From assembly GCA_049324435.1 (NCBI GenBank), contig JBMOOQ010000023.1, positions 1 through 64,000 on the forward strand: a stretch of DNA of 64,000 nt, read 5' to 3'. Under the pieces are notes generated by a model. It ran no database searches and was not told where the DNA came from. It saw only the letters and a program-made list of their open reading frames with translations. The position numbers and the translations under genes are program-made. The DNA is from Pseudorhodoplanes sp049324435. GTDB lineage: Bacteria; Pseudomonadota; Alphaproteobacteria; Rhizobiales; Xanthobacteraceae. Shown one piece after another: positions 8,691 to 16,163 of the stretch (its first letter is position 1; every line of letters starts with the position of its first letter).

Positions 8691-9677
8691 CTAGTGATGC
8701 GAATGCCCGCCCTTCGGCGCACCGCCGCCGATCGGCCCGACCTTGTATTCAACCTCGACCTTGCCGGCTTTCTCGAACACAAGCGTTCCCTTGATCGTCT
8801 CGCCTTCTTTGAGGCCCTGCTTCAGATCCATGAACATCACGTGATAGCCGCCGGGCTTGAGCTCGACCGTCTCGCCGGGCTTGATCTCGAGACCCTTTGA
8901 AAGCTCGCGCATCGTCATCACGCCGTTATTCACGGCCATTTCGTGCACCTCGAATCGGCCCGCAAACGGCACGGTGCCGCCGATCAGCCGATCCGGCTCC
9001 TTGCCATTATTGGTGATCTTCATGAAGCCGCCAGCGACTTTGGCGCCGCCCGGCGTTGCACGCGCCCACGGCGCCTCGATGGTCAGCGATCCGGCCTTGT
9101 AGATCTTGCCGTCGCCGGACATCGCACCATGGCCGCCGCCATGCTGATTGTGCTGCGCAAGAATGATGACCGCGGGTGCGGGCGCCTTCAACGCATGCGC
9201 ATCCTGTCCCGGCGCCGGAATGTCCGCCCAGCGCGCTTCGCCCTTCTCGCATTCCTGCGTCACCGGGATGTAGAGCGGTCCTGGCGCGAGATCGCGAGCG
9301 AGGAAGCCAGAGAAGACAAACTCGTCATAGTGTTCGTCCGGCAGCTTGCCGCCGCTCCACACGATTTCCTTCACGCCTTCGGTGAGCTGCTGGCCGTGAT
9401 AATAGGGATAGGTCTTGTCGTACTTGCCCTTCACCGTTTCGAGCTGCCAGCCGGCCTTCGGCATCGGCTTCACCGCAATGACGCCTTCGGGAATCTGCGC
9501 GCGCACTTTCAGCGTTGCCGAGCCGTCGCAGCCATGCGGAACGCGGAGCGTGGCCTTGTAGGGCGCTCCGGCTTTGGCTTCCCGGACTTCGAGTGTGACG
9601 TGAGCAAACGCCGACACCGCTGCAAGCGTGACGGCGCCGAACGTAATGGACGATGCAAGGCAGGCCCTGCGGGACAT
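8691..9677 (-). CDS. YcnI (DUF1775) - PCu(A)C copper chaperone fusion
   Basis: This 328-residue exported protein joins two copper-binding modules. After the signal peptide (MSRRACLASSITFGAVTLAAVSAFA) the mature chain begins with His (HVTLEVREA), as in YcnI/DUF1775 proteins where the N-terminal histidine binds copper. The WQLETVKGKYDKTY and VWSGGKLPDEHYDEF stretches also fit DUF1775. From about residue 190 a PCu(A)C domain follows, with the expected copper ligands in HEMAVNNGVMTM and GGYHVMFMDL. The C-terminus is His-rich (GGHSHH). PCu(A)C proteins deliver Cu(I) in the periplasm, often to cytochrome oxidase. It is the last gene of the copper-uptake cluster. Confidence 0.92.
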   Translation of the reverse strand: MSRRACLASSITFGAVTLAAVSAFAHVTLEVREAKAGAPYKATLRVPHGCDGSATLKVRAQIPEGVIAVKPMPKAGWQLETVKGKYDKTYPYYHGQQLTEGVKEIVWSGGKLPDEHYDEFVFSGFLARDLAPGPLYIPVTQECEKGEARWADIPAPGQDAHALKAPAPAVIILAQHNQHGGGHGAMSGDGKIYKAGSLTIEAPWARATPGGAKVAGGFMKITNNGKEPDRLIGGTVPFAGRFEVHEMAVNNGVMTMRELSKGLEIKPGETVELKPGGYHVMFMDLKQGLKEGETIKGTLVFEKAGKVEVEYKVGPIGGGAPKGGHSHH

Positions 9678-9734
9678 GGTTTTTCTCCAATGACAGTGTG
9701 TGAGGACAAAGGCCGCGCAAGCGCGGGCATGCGG

Positions 9735-10109
9735 TCACACGGTCAGCGGAGGCGCGCGCGCGGGTCCGTCGCGGACTTCAATCGCGCTGATCAGGTCATC
9801 CGGCGCCGCCCTGACGAGCGGGAGCGGGTTTGCCACCGGCAACGCCGCAACGTCCAAGATCGCGGGCAGAACGGCGAACCCGCCTGCACAGGCGGCGCAC
9901 AGCACGCACGGCATCTTGCCGGTCGCAGGCGCAACCGGGCCGTCCGCATCCTGTACGGCAACGCTGCCGGAGCAATAGACGGTCACCGTGCCGTCGGCCT
10001 GCACCAGCATCGGCGCAAGCGTCGTGAACACGGCCTGCAACGCGATCGCATAGGCCGCAATCAGTGCGGCCACGGCGCGCAATTTTTCGCTCGGCAGGGA
10101 ACCCGTCAT
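9735..10109 (-). CDS. DUF2946-family membrane/periplasmic protein, copy 2
   Basis: Starting at MTGSLPSEKLRAVAALIA (GGAG upstream of the ATG at 10109) gives 124 residues. It has one N-terminal hydrophobic segment (AALIAAYAIALQAVFTTLAP), a cysteine motif (MPCVLCAACAGG), a second hydrophobic patch and the tail DGPARAPPLTV. The same plan, including LIAAYAIALQ, a CVLC motif and an APPLTV ending, occurs in the paralogue at 12883-13275. DUF2946 proteins are found beside copper and other metal transport genes, but their biochemical function is not established. It lies between the copper-uptake-associated gene and the YcnI-PCu(A)C gene and is probably cotranscribed with both. Confidence 0.85.
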   Translation of the reverse strand: MTGSLPSEKLRAVAALIAAYAIALQAVFTTLAPMLVQADGTVTVYCSGSVAVQDADGPVAPATGKMPCVLCAACAGGFAVLPAILDVAALPVANPLPLVRAAPDDLISAIEVRDGPARAPPLTV

Positions 10110-10153
10110 GATGCTCCGATAGCAAATCCGGGCGCGGCATACCACAGCAGCCG

Positions 10154-10639
10154 TTACGGTTTGTGTCCGTGCGGATGATGGCCGGCCGGCTGGGCAGGGC
10201 CGTGTTGGCTGTCCCCGCTGACCATCACCATCCCCTCGAATTTCGAGAACAGCGAAAGGCGATCCGGCGCCAGCTTCGCCTCCTCAGCGGCGAGGTTCGT
10301 GGCCAGGGAATTCGCTGCCGCCGCTGGCAGACCGACCTTGATCAGGACGTCAGCCTTCTTCAGGTCGTCGCCGGCGCAGAGAACAATCTCCCATGCATGC
10401 CCCTTCTTTCGCATCAAGGCGCGGCCACCCATGTCGCCCTGCGACCATCCCGCGATCGCGTATTCGCCCGATACCGCAACCGGATCGACGACAAGCCGGG
10501 CCTCCGGCTTGTCGAAGGTGGACATCAGCACGTGTCGGATCGCGTCGTGATCGGGCGCTGCTTCTGTCGCGGCCACCGTCCCGACAACCGGGATCGCGAC
10601 GGCAAGACAGAGAAGCACAAATGTCCTTATCGCGATCAT
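10154..10639 (-). CDS. Copper uptake system-associated protein
   Basis: A 161-residue secreted protein with signal peptide MIAIRTFVLLCLAVAIPVVGTVA. The mature part contains VSGEYAIAGWSQGDMGGRAL and WEIVLCAGDDLKKADVL, features of a small family annotated near TonB receptors and PCu(A)C proteins as copper-uptake associated, and ends in a His-rich tail (HHPHGHKP). Only 4 bases separate it from the TonB receptor stop codon, so the two are surely in one transcript. The mechanism is unknown; the histidine tail suggests periplasmic copper handling. Confidence 0.8.
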   Translation of the reverse strand: MIAIRTFVLLCLAVAIPVVGTVAATEAAPDHDAIRHVLMSTFDKPEARLVVDPVAVSGEYAIAGWSQGDMGGRALMRKKGHAWEIVLCAGDDLKKADVLIKVGLPAAAANSLATNLAAEEAKLAPDRLSLFSKFEGMVMVSGDSQHGPAQPAGHHPHGHKP

Positions 10640-10643
10640 GATA

Positions 10644-12830
10644 TCACCACTTCATCTTCATGCCGGCAAAGAACGACCGGCCGGTCCCCGGCTCGAACAG
10701 CGCCAGTTGAGGCGTTGCAACGTCGATGATGCTTGCGCTTGCGATGTAGGCCTTGTTCGCGAGATTGCGGCCCTCGACATAGAACGAGAAGTTCTGGTCG
10801 CGGTCGTATCCGAGCCGAAGTCCCCACAATACATAGGGGTCGGTCGCCAGTGTATTCGCACTGTCGACAAAATATCCCTGCGGAACCCATTCGATATTCG
10901 GCCCGAAGAAGACACCGGACGGATGCTTGTATAGCAGTTCCGCTCGCATGACCTGCGGGGGAATTCCCGGCAGGTCGTTGTTGCCGAAAACCGGATCGCC
11001 GTCGAAAAAGAAGTCGTTGTAGGTATAGGCCATCTGCAGCCACAACCTGTCCGGATTGTCGCCCTGCACAAAGATCGATTTCCAGACATTCGCACCGAGA
11101 CCGAATTCAAACCCCTGATGGATGGTCCGGTTGGCATTCGTGACGTTGCAATTGCCGAACACGCTGTAAAGGCATTGCAGCTCGTTGCTGATCTCCGACC
11201 GGTAGAGAGCGATGTCCCATGAATAGTCCGGCCGCTTGCCGCGCGTTCCGATCTCGTAGGTCGTTGCACGCTGCGCCTTGATGTCGGTGAACGGGATATT
11301 GGGAAGATTCGGAGCGACGAACGGGATCGGCGCGACGCTCTCGCCGAAGCTCGGCACCTCCGCACTGCGCGACACCGTCACATAGACCTGCGCCGCCGGA
11401 TCGACGTCCCAGAGGAATCCGAATTTCGGGCTCCAGATTTCGAAATTGGTTTTGCCCGACTGATCGCCATTCGAGAGGAAGCGGTCGATCCGCTCGCGCG
11501 ACGCGCGCAGAAACTGCGTGCCGGCGACTGCTGCAACAGAGGGCAGGAAGTAGAACGAATTCTCGGCATAGGCCGATGTGTTCCAGGCCTTGTCGAGAGA
11601 CGAGGAAAGCAGCGCGCCCTTGGTTGCGAGCGGACCGTTGGCGAATTGCTGATTGTCGATCTGGCCGTTGTGGATGTTGACCCCGGCGACGAACCGGTTG
11701 CGATAGCCTTGAATCACGCGATCATCCACGACGCGGCCAAAGCCGCCGTAATCGTCGTAGCTGTAGTCCAGCCACTGGAAGATCGGATGCATCAGGTGGC
11801 GGTTGGCGTTGAAGGCACCGAACTCGACAACGGTGTTTTCGCCGAGCCTGATGGCGGTCTTGTTGGCAAAGCGACTGGTATTGATATTGCGCTGCCAGTC
11901 GTTCGTGACGTTGATCCGCTGCGCGCTGCGCGGCTCGTTCAGCGCAGCATATTTGGTCACAGCGCCGGGAATGCGCTGTTCGACACTGTTGCCGTTGAAA
12001 TAAAACCGCGTCTCGATGTTCGGCGTGATCTTGTAACCAAAATTGGCCGAGCCGCGCATCAGGTTGCCATTGCTATGGTCGCGGAAGCCATCCTGCGCCT
12101 GATAGGACCCGGTGACGAAATAGTCGAACGGCCCCACTGCTGCGCCGGAGCTTGCCTGGATGCGGCGATAGCCGAAGCTGCCGATATCGGAGCTCATCGC
12201 GAACGGACTGGCATCGCGGCCGCTGGGCGTCACGAAGTTTATGGCACCGCCAAGCGAGTTCGCGCCGAACTGCAGCGCGCTCGCGCCGCGCCAGACCTCG
12301 GTATAGCGATAGGCCGTCGGATCGATCTCCTGAAAATCGAAATAGCCGTCGGCCGTGTTGATCGGAATGACGCCGTCCATGTAGAGCTGCAATGAGCGGC
12401 CGTGGAAGTTGCGTGACAGCCCCGATCCGCGGATCGACAACCGGGTATCCTCGCCCCATTTCGGCTGTGCCCAAACGCCCGGAACGTAGTCGAGAATGTC
12501 CTTGATCGTGGTGACGTTGCGATCCCGCAGCTGATCCGAGGGCACGATCGCGACTGCGCCGAGCGACTGGTTCAGCTCGCGGCGCGCCTGCTCCACGGTC
12601 GGCACCGTGAGGCTTTGATTTGCAGATGCGGCCGCGGACTCGCCCTGTCCGGTGGCGGGAGCGCTTTGTTGCGCGGACCCGGGCGAAGCGGCTTGCCGGC
12701 GCGCATTTTGCGACGGCGGCGCCGCTTCGACGGTGATGGGTGGAAGTGTTGAGGTTTGCGCGGCCGCGATCTGCGGCAGGATCGCCGCGGCGGCCGACAG
12801 CGCGCAGCTCGCGCGCCAGAAGCGTGACAT
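10644..12830 (-). CDS. TonB-dependent outer-membrane receptor, probably for copper
   Basis: This 728-residue protein has a signal peptide, a TonB-box-like segment (LPPITVEA), a plug domain (VTTIKDILDYVPGVWAQP, LSIRGSGLSRNFHGRSLQLY, YRYTEVWRGASALQFGANSLG) and about 22 beta strands ending with aromatic Trp (GMKMKW), as usual for an outer-membrane barrel. Such receptors import metals or metal complexes with energy from TonB-ExbBD, which are not in this window. The substrate is inferred as copper because all neighbours in the transcript are copper-type genes; the plug resembles FecA/YncD-like receptors, so an iron or siderophore substrate is the main alternative. Confidence 0.92.
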   Translation of the reverse strand: MSRFWRASCALSAAAAILPQIAAAQTSTLPPITVEAAPPSQNARRQAASPGSAQQSAPATGQGESAAASANQSLTVPTVEQARRELNQSLGAVAIVPSDQLRDRNVTTIKDILDYVPGVWAQPKWGEDTRLSIRGSGLSRNFHGRSLQLYMDGVIPINTADGYFDFQEIDPTAYRYTEVWRGASALQFGANSLGGAINFVTPSGRDASPFAMSSDIGSFGYRRIQASSGAAVGPFDYFVTGSYQAQDGFRDHSNGNLMRGSANFGYKITPNIETRFYFNGNSVEQRIPGAVTKYAALNEPRSAQRINVTNDWQRNINTSRFANKTAIRLGENTVVEFGAFNANRHLMHPIFQWLDYSYDDYGGFGRVVDDRVIQGYRNRFVAGVNIHNGQIDNQQFANGPLATKGALLSSSLDKAWNTSAYAENSFYFLPSVAAVAGTQFLRASRERIDRFLSNGDQSGKTNFEIWSPKFGFLWDVDPAAQVYVTVSRSAEVPSFGESVAPIPFVAPNLPNIPFTDIKAQRATTYEIGTRGKRPDYSWDIALYRSEISNELQCLYSVFGNCNVTNANRTIHQGFEFGLGANVWKSIFVQGDNPDRLWLQMAYTYNDFFFDGDPVFGNNDLPGIPPQVMRAELLYKHPSGVFFGPNIEWVPQGYFVDSANTLATDPYVLWGLRLGYDRDQNFSFYVEGRNLANKAYIASASIIDVATPQLALFEPGTGRSFFAGMKMKW

Positions 12831-12882
12831 GAGATAACTCCGATGACGTGGCTGATGGATGCGGCCCGATGGCCGCGTTCGA

Positions 12883-13275
12883 TCAGACCGTCAGCGGAGG
12901 CGCGCGCGGTTTACCGGCAACGACCGGACGCAGCGCAGGATTGCGGTCCGGCGCAATACCGAACGAGATCGCAGCAGCGGTGAGGGCTGGCGCCAGGTGA
13001 GCATCCGGCTCCGGCAGAATAGCAGCGGCGGCAAGCGCCGGGCCGCACAGCACACAGTGGAATTTGCCGGACGCAGGCGCCGAGCCCGGATCGCCGTCAT
13101 TTGGCGCGGCATTGCCGCTGCCAAAGCAAAGGATGGACCATCCGGCGACGCCTGAGGCCTGTGCATGGGCGGGAAGCGGCGCAAAGGCCGCAAACAGGGT
13201 CTGCAGCGCAATCGCATAGGCCGCGATCAGCCCGATCGCCGCCCGAAACCGCACACTGTCCCGCAGACCCGTCAT
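12883..13275 (-). CDS. DUF2946-family membrane/periplasmic protein, copy 1
   Basis: A 130-residue protein starting MTGLRDSVRFRAAIGLIA with a hydrophobic segment (LIAAYAIALQTLFAAFAPL), a central CVLC motif (FHCVLCGPALAAAAILP) and the C-terminal tail KPRAPPLTV. It is the first gene of the five-gene minus-strand copper cluster and a paralogue of the protein at 9735-10109, sharing the start MTG, the LIAAYAIALQ segment and the APPLTV ending. The CxxC pair and the location suggest metal binding or membrane assembly in copper uptake, but no function is established for DUF2946. Confidence 0.83.
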   Translation of the reverse strand: MTGLRDSVRFRAAIGLIAAYAIALQTLFAAFAPLPAHAQASGVAGWSILCFGSGNAAPNDGDPGSAPASGKFHCVLCGPALAAAAILPEPDAHLAPALTAAAISFGIAPDRNPALRPVVAGKPRAPPLTV

Positions 13276-13353
13276 TCCAGCCCCAACCCGGCGAACCCAT
13301 ATCAGCGATAAATTCCCGGGTGAAGTCCCGCATCATCACCTATATTGCCGCCC

Positions 13354-14391
13354 ATGAAGTTCCTCGACGAAGCCAAGATCTACATCCAGTCCGGCGCGGG
13401 CGGAAACGGCTGCGTATCGTTCCGGCGCGAGAAATTCATAGAGTTCGGCGGCCCCAATGGCGGCGACGGCGGACGCGGCGGCGACGTGATTGCGCGCGCG
13501 GTGGAGGGGCTGAATACCCTGATCGATTACCGCTATCTGCAGCACCATAAGGCCGAGCGCGGCGGCAACGGCATGGGCAAGGACCGTCACGGCGCCAACG
13601 GCAAGGACCTGATCCTCAAGGTCCCGGTCGGCACCCAGATCTATGACGAGGATGGCGAGACGCTGCTGGCCGATCTCGACAAAGTCGGCGATGAGGTCGT
13701 GCTGGCGCGCGGCGGCAATGGCGGCTTCGGCAACGCGCATTTCAAGTCCTCGACCAACCGCGCCCCGCGTCACGCCAATCCGGGCCAGCCTGCGGTCGAG
13801 ATGACGATCCGGCTGCGGCTCAAACTGATCGCCGATGCCGGACTGGTCGGCCTGCCGAATGCCGGTAAATCGACCTTCCTCGCCAGTGTCAGCGCGGCCA
13901 AGCCGAAAATCGCGGACTATCCCTTCACCACGCTGCACCCGCAGCTCGGCGTCGTCGCGGTCGATAGCCGCGAATTCGTCCTGGCGGACCTGCCCGGCCT
14001 GATCGAAGGAGCCCACGAGGGGATCGGCCTGGGGGATCGCTTCCTCGGCCATATCGAGCGCTGCCGCGTCGTGCTCCACCTTGTCGATGGCACCAGCGAG
14101 GATGTCGGTGCCGACTATCGCGTGGTGCGCCACGAACTCGAAGCCTATGGCGGGGGCCTCGCCGAAAAGCCGGAGATCGTCGCGCTGTCGAAATGCGACG
14201 CCATGACCGAAGACGAGATCAAAGCGCAGATCAAGGCACTGAAGAAGGCTGCGAAGAAGACGCCGCTGGTGCTGTCGTCGCAATCCGGGCAGGGCGTGAA
14301 GGACGTTCTGCGCGCGCTGCTCGACGTCATCGACCGGGCCCGCGCGGAGGCGGAGCCGAAGCCGGAGAAAGTGGAAGCCTGGCAACCGTGA
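13354..14391 (+). CDS. obgE: Obg family GTPase (ObgE/CgtA)
   Basis: The 345-residue protein starts at MKFLDEAKIYIQSGAGGNG, the typical first residues of Obg; the ATG three codons upstream is less likely. The glycine-rich Obg fold (FGGPNGGDGGRGGDV) covers about residues 1-160, followed by the G domain with P-loop GLPNAGKST, switch DYPFTTLHPQLG, DLPGLIEGAHEG and the SKCD guanine motif. The E. coli-type acidic C-terminal extension is absent, as usual in alphaproteobacteria. Obg binds GTP/GDP and acts in 50S ribosome assembly and stress control. No Shine-Dalgarno is visible; a TATATT at 13341-13346 so close to the ATG would fit a leaderless message. Confidence 0.97.
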   Translation: MKFLDEAKIYIQSGAGGNGCVSFRREKFIEFGGPNGGDGGRGGDVIARAVEGLNTLIDYRYLQHHKAERGGNGMGKDRHGANGKDLILKVPVGTQIYDEDGETLLADLDKVGDEVVLARGGNGGFGNAHFKSSTNRAPRHANPGQPAVEMTIRLRLKLIADAGLVGLPNAGKSTFLASVSAAKPKIADYPFTTLHPQLGVVAVDSREFVLADLPGLIEGAHEGIGLGDRFLGHIERCRVVLHLVDGTSEDVGADYRVVRHELEAYGGGLAEKPEIVALSKCDAMTEDEIKAQIKALKKAAKKTPLVLSSQSGQGVKDVLRALLDVIDRARAEAEPKPEKVEAWQP

Positions 14392-14429
14392 TTGCAGGAT
14401 AACCGATCCTGTGAGACAGAACGGCGAAG

Positions 14430-14548
14430 TCTCGTGTCCCGGGCGCAGCGCAGAGCGAAGCCTTGCGCTGCAGAACCGGGACCCCGGCCAAGAATGGGTC
14501 CCGGCCTAGCGGCGCATCGCTGACGCGCTGCACCGCAGGGACACGAGA
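14430..14548. repeat. Dispersed long palindrome, TCTCGTGTCCC type, copy 1 (obgE-proB gap)
   Basis: The ends are perfect inverted repeats: TCTCGTGTCCC at 14430-14440 and GGGACACGAGA at 14538-14548. The interior also folds (GGGCGCAGCGCAG near the left end, CGCTGACGCGCTGC near the right; CCGGGACCCCGG and GGGTCCCGG in the middle). A second copy lies at 18330-18458 with the same ends and internal words, so this is a mobile or recurrent intergenic element of about 120-130 bases. Confidence 0.8.
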
Positions 14549-14563
14549 TTTGAGCAAGCTTCA

Positions 14564-15700
14564 ATGTCTTCGAAAATGCGCACCCCTGCCCTCACCGATT
14601 TCCGCCGCATCGTCGTCAAGGTTGGCTCTTCGCTGCTTGTCGATTCCGCCGCCGGGCGGCTGCGCGAGGAATGGCTGCGCGCGCTGTGCGAGGACATCGC
14701 CTGGCTGCATGGCGGCAAACGCGACCTCCTCGTGGTCTCGTCGGGCGCCATCGCGCTCGGCCGCTCGGTGCTGAAGCTGCCGCGCGGTGCACTTGCACTT
14801 GAGGATTCGCAGGCCGCGGCGGCCGTCGGTCAGATCGCGCTCGCGCGCGTGTGGGCGGAGACGCTCGACACCCATGGCATCACCGCCGGACAGATTCTCG
14901 TCACCCTCGGCGATACCGAGGAACGCCGCCGCTATCTCAATGCGCGCTCCACCATCGACCGCCTGCTGGAATGGAAGAGCGTGCCGGTGATCAACGAGAA
15001 CGACACCGTCGCCACCACCGAAATCCGCTACGGAGACAACGACCGCCTTGCAGCGCGCGTCGCCACCATGGTGAGCGCGGATCTCCTGGTGCTGCTGTCC
15101 GACATCGACGGACTCTATGACGCTCCGCCGAATGCAGGCGTCACTGCCAATCTGGTCCCGCTGGTCGATCGCATCACCCCGCAGATCGAAGCGATGGCGG
15201 GCGCATCCGGCTCCGAATTGTCGCGCGGCGGCATGGTTACGAAAATCGAGGCGGGCAAGATCGCGACCAATGCCGGCACGCATATGGTGATCGCGTCCGG
15301 CAAAACGCTGCACCCGTTGCGCGCAATTGCGAATGGCGCGCGCTGCACATGGTTTCTTACGCCGGCCAATCCGGTCACCGCGCGCAAGAAATGGATTGCG
15401 GGCGCGCTCGAACCGAAGGGCACGCTGTATATCGATGCCGGCGCGGTTGCCGCCTTGCGCCGTGGTGCGAGCCTGTTGCCGGCAGGCGTGAAGCGCTTCG
15501 ATGGCAGCTTCCAGCGCGGCGATGCAGTCACCATTCGCGATCTTGATGGCGCCGAAATCGGCCGCGGCCTTATTGCCTATGATGCCGACGATGCCGCAAA
15601 AATTGTGGGGCGCTCGTCGGCGGATATTCTTTCCATCCTTGGTTTCTCCGGCCGTACCGAGATGATCCACCGCGACGATCTTGTGCTGTCGGGCCACTAA
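14564..15700 (+). CDS. proB: Glutamate 5-kinase
   Basis: ProB phosphorylates glutamate to gamma-glutamyl phosphate, the first step of proline synthesis. The 378-residue protein has the full length of the two-domain form: an amino acid kinase domain (RRIVVKVGSSLLVDS, LLVVSSGAIALGRSVL, VPVINENDTVATTEIRYGDN, GGMVTKIEAGKIAT) followed by a C-terminal PUA domain (about residues 285-370, GTLYIDAGAVAALRRG). It is downstream of obgE across a palindromic repeat, and proA, the next enzyme, lies on the same strand beyond a minus-strand gene. Feedback inhibition by proline is known for the family. Confidence 0.97.
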   Translation: MSSKMRTPALTDFRRIVVKVGSSLLVDSAAGRLREEWLRALCEDIAWLHGGKRDLLVVSSGAIALGRSVLKLPRGALALEDSQAAAAVGQIALARVWAETLDTHGITAGQILVTLGDTEERRRYLNARSTIDRLLEWKSVPVINENDTVATTEIRYGDNDRLAARVATMVSADLLVLLSDIDGLYDAPPNAGVTANLVPLVDRITPQIEAMAGASGSELSRGGMVTKIEAGKIATNAGTHMVIASGKTLHPLRAIANGARCTWFLTPANPVTARKKWIAGALEPKGTLYIDAGAVAALRRGASLLPAGVKRFDGSFQRGDAVTIRDLDGAEIGRGLIAYDADDAAKIVGRSSADILSILGFSGRTEMIHRDDLVLSGH

Positions 15701-15864
15701 TTTTAGCGCACCGTCTTCAAATATGGCCTGATTGCGGCGGAGATTGACGTCAACTGTATCCCGCTCTTCGTTTGCTACGGTCATACCAAACAATGTTGCA
15801 GAACTGCCGCAAGTGTTGCGCAGGCACTTGTTGATTAAATGTGGCGGGATTCGATGATACCGCG

Positions 15865-16131
15865 CATCTGCCAGGGGTCGTTTGTAATCTTTCCGGCGGT
15901 GAGTGGCGTATGGGGTCGCTGGAAATGCCGGCTGTCCTCCGGTCGGAATGTATCAGTTGCGTATGCGTTTCGACGGACGGTTCGCCGATCCGTTGCTTGG
16001 GCAGGTACTCCCCCTAACCGTACCTGCTCGCGGTTCGTCGAAGGCTGGGGGCGATTCTTCGTCCGGTACGCCGCCACTACGTCGGATAACGAGACATTCC
16101 GGTGCCTCCCGGGATGTCTCGTTATTTTTTT
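15865..16131 (+). ncRNA. Candidate structured small RNA ending in a strong terminator
   Basis: The 463-base gap after proB contains no convincing gene but several hairpins on one strand. GCAGGTAC/GTACCTGC (16001-16008 and 16020-16027) holds an 11-base loop with five consecutive C residues; ACGGACGG/CCGATCCGT (15973-15980 and 15985-15993) closes a TTCG tetraloop; TTCGACG and CGTCGAA (15969-15975 and 16036-16042) could enclose both in an alternative fold. The series ends in a textbook terminator (16086-16131). The 5' end is a guess from a weak TTGATT-18-TGATAC promoter-like pair near 15835-15865. The C-rich loop recalls anti-Shine-Dalgarno loops of rhizobial trans-acting RNAs; this is inference. 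Confidence 0.45.
16086..16131 (+). terminator. Very strong intrinsic terminator after the proB intergenic RNA candidate
   Basis: A perfect 12-base stem (ATAACGAGACAT at 16086-16097, ATGTCTCGTTAT at 16114-16125) is extended by TCCGG/CCGGG around a six-base loop and followed by six T residues. It is oriented on the plus strand and lies almost 390 bases after proB, too far to be only the proB terminator. Confidence 0.85.
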
Positions 16132-16163
16132 GAAAACAGGTCAGCGCACCGGCAAGCAGCGCG

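Noticed and set aside
15701..16163. tmRNA, RNase P RNA, 6S RNA or 4.5S RNA in the gap after proB
   Set aside because: None of the hallmark sequences (tag coding sequence, GAGGAAAGUCCGGGCU, GGAAGGAAGCAGCC-type loop) is present, so only an unnamed RNA candidate is proposed.
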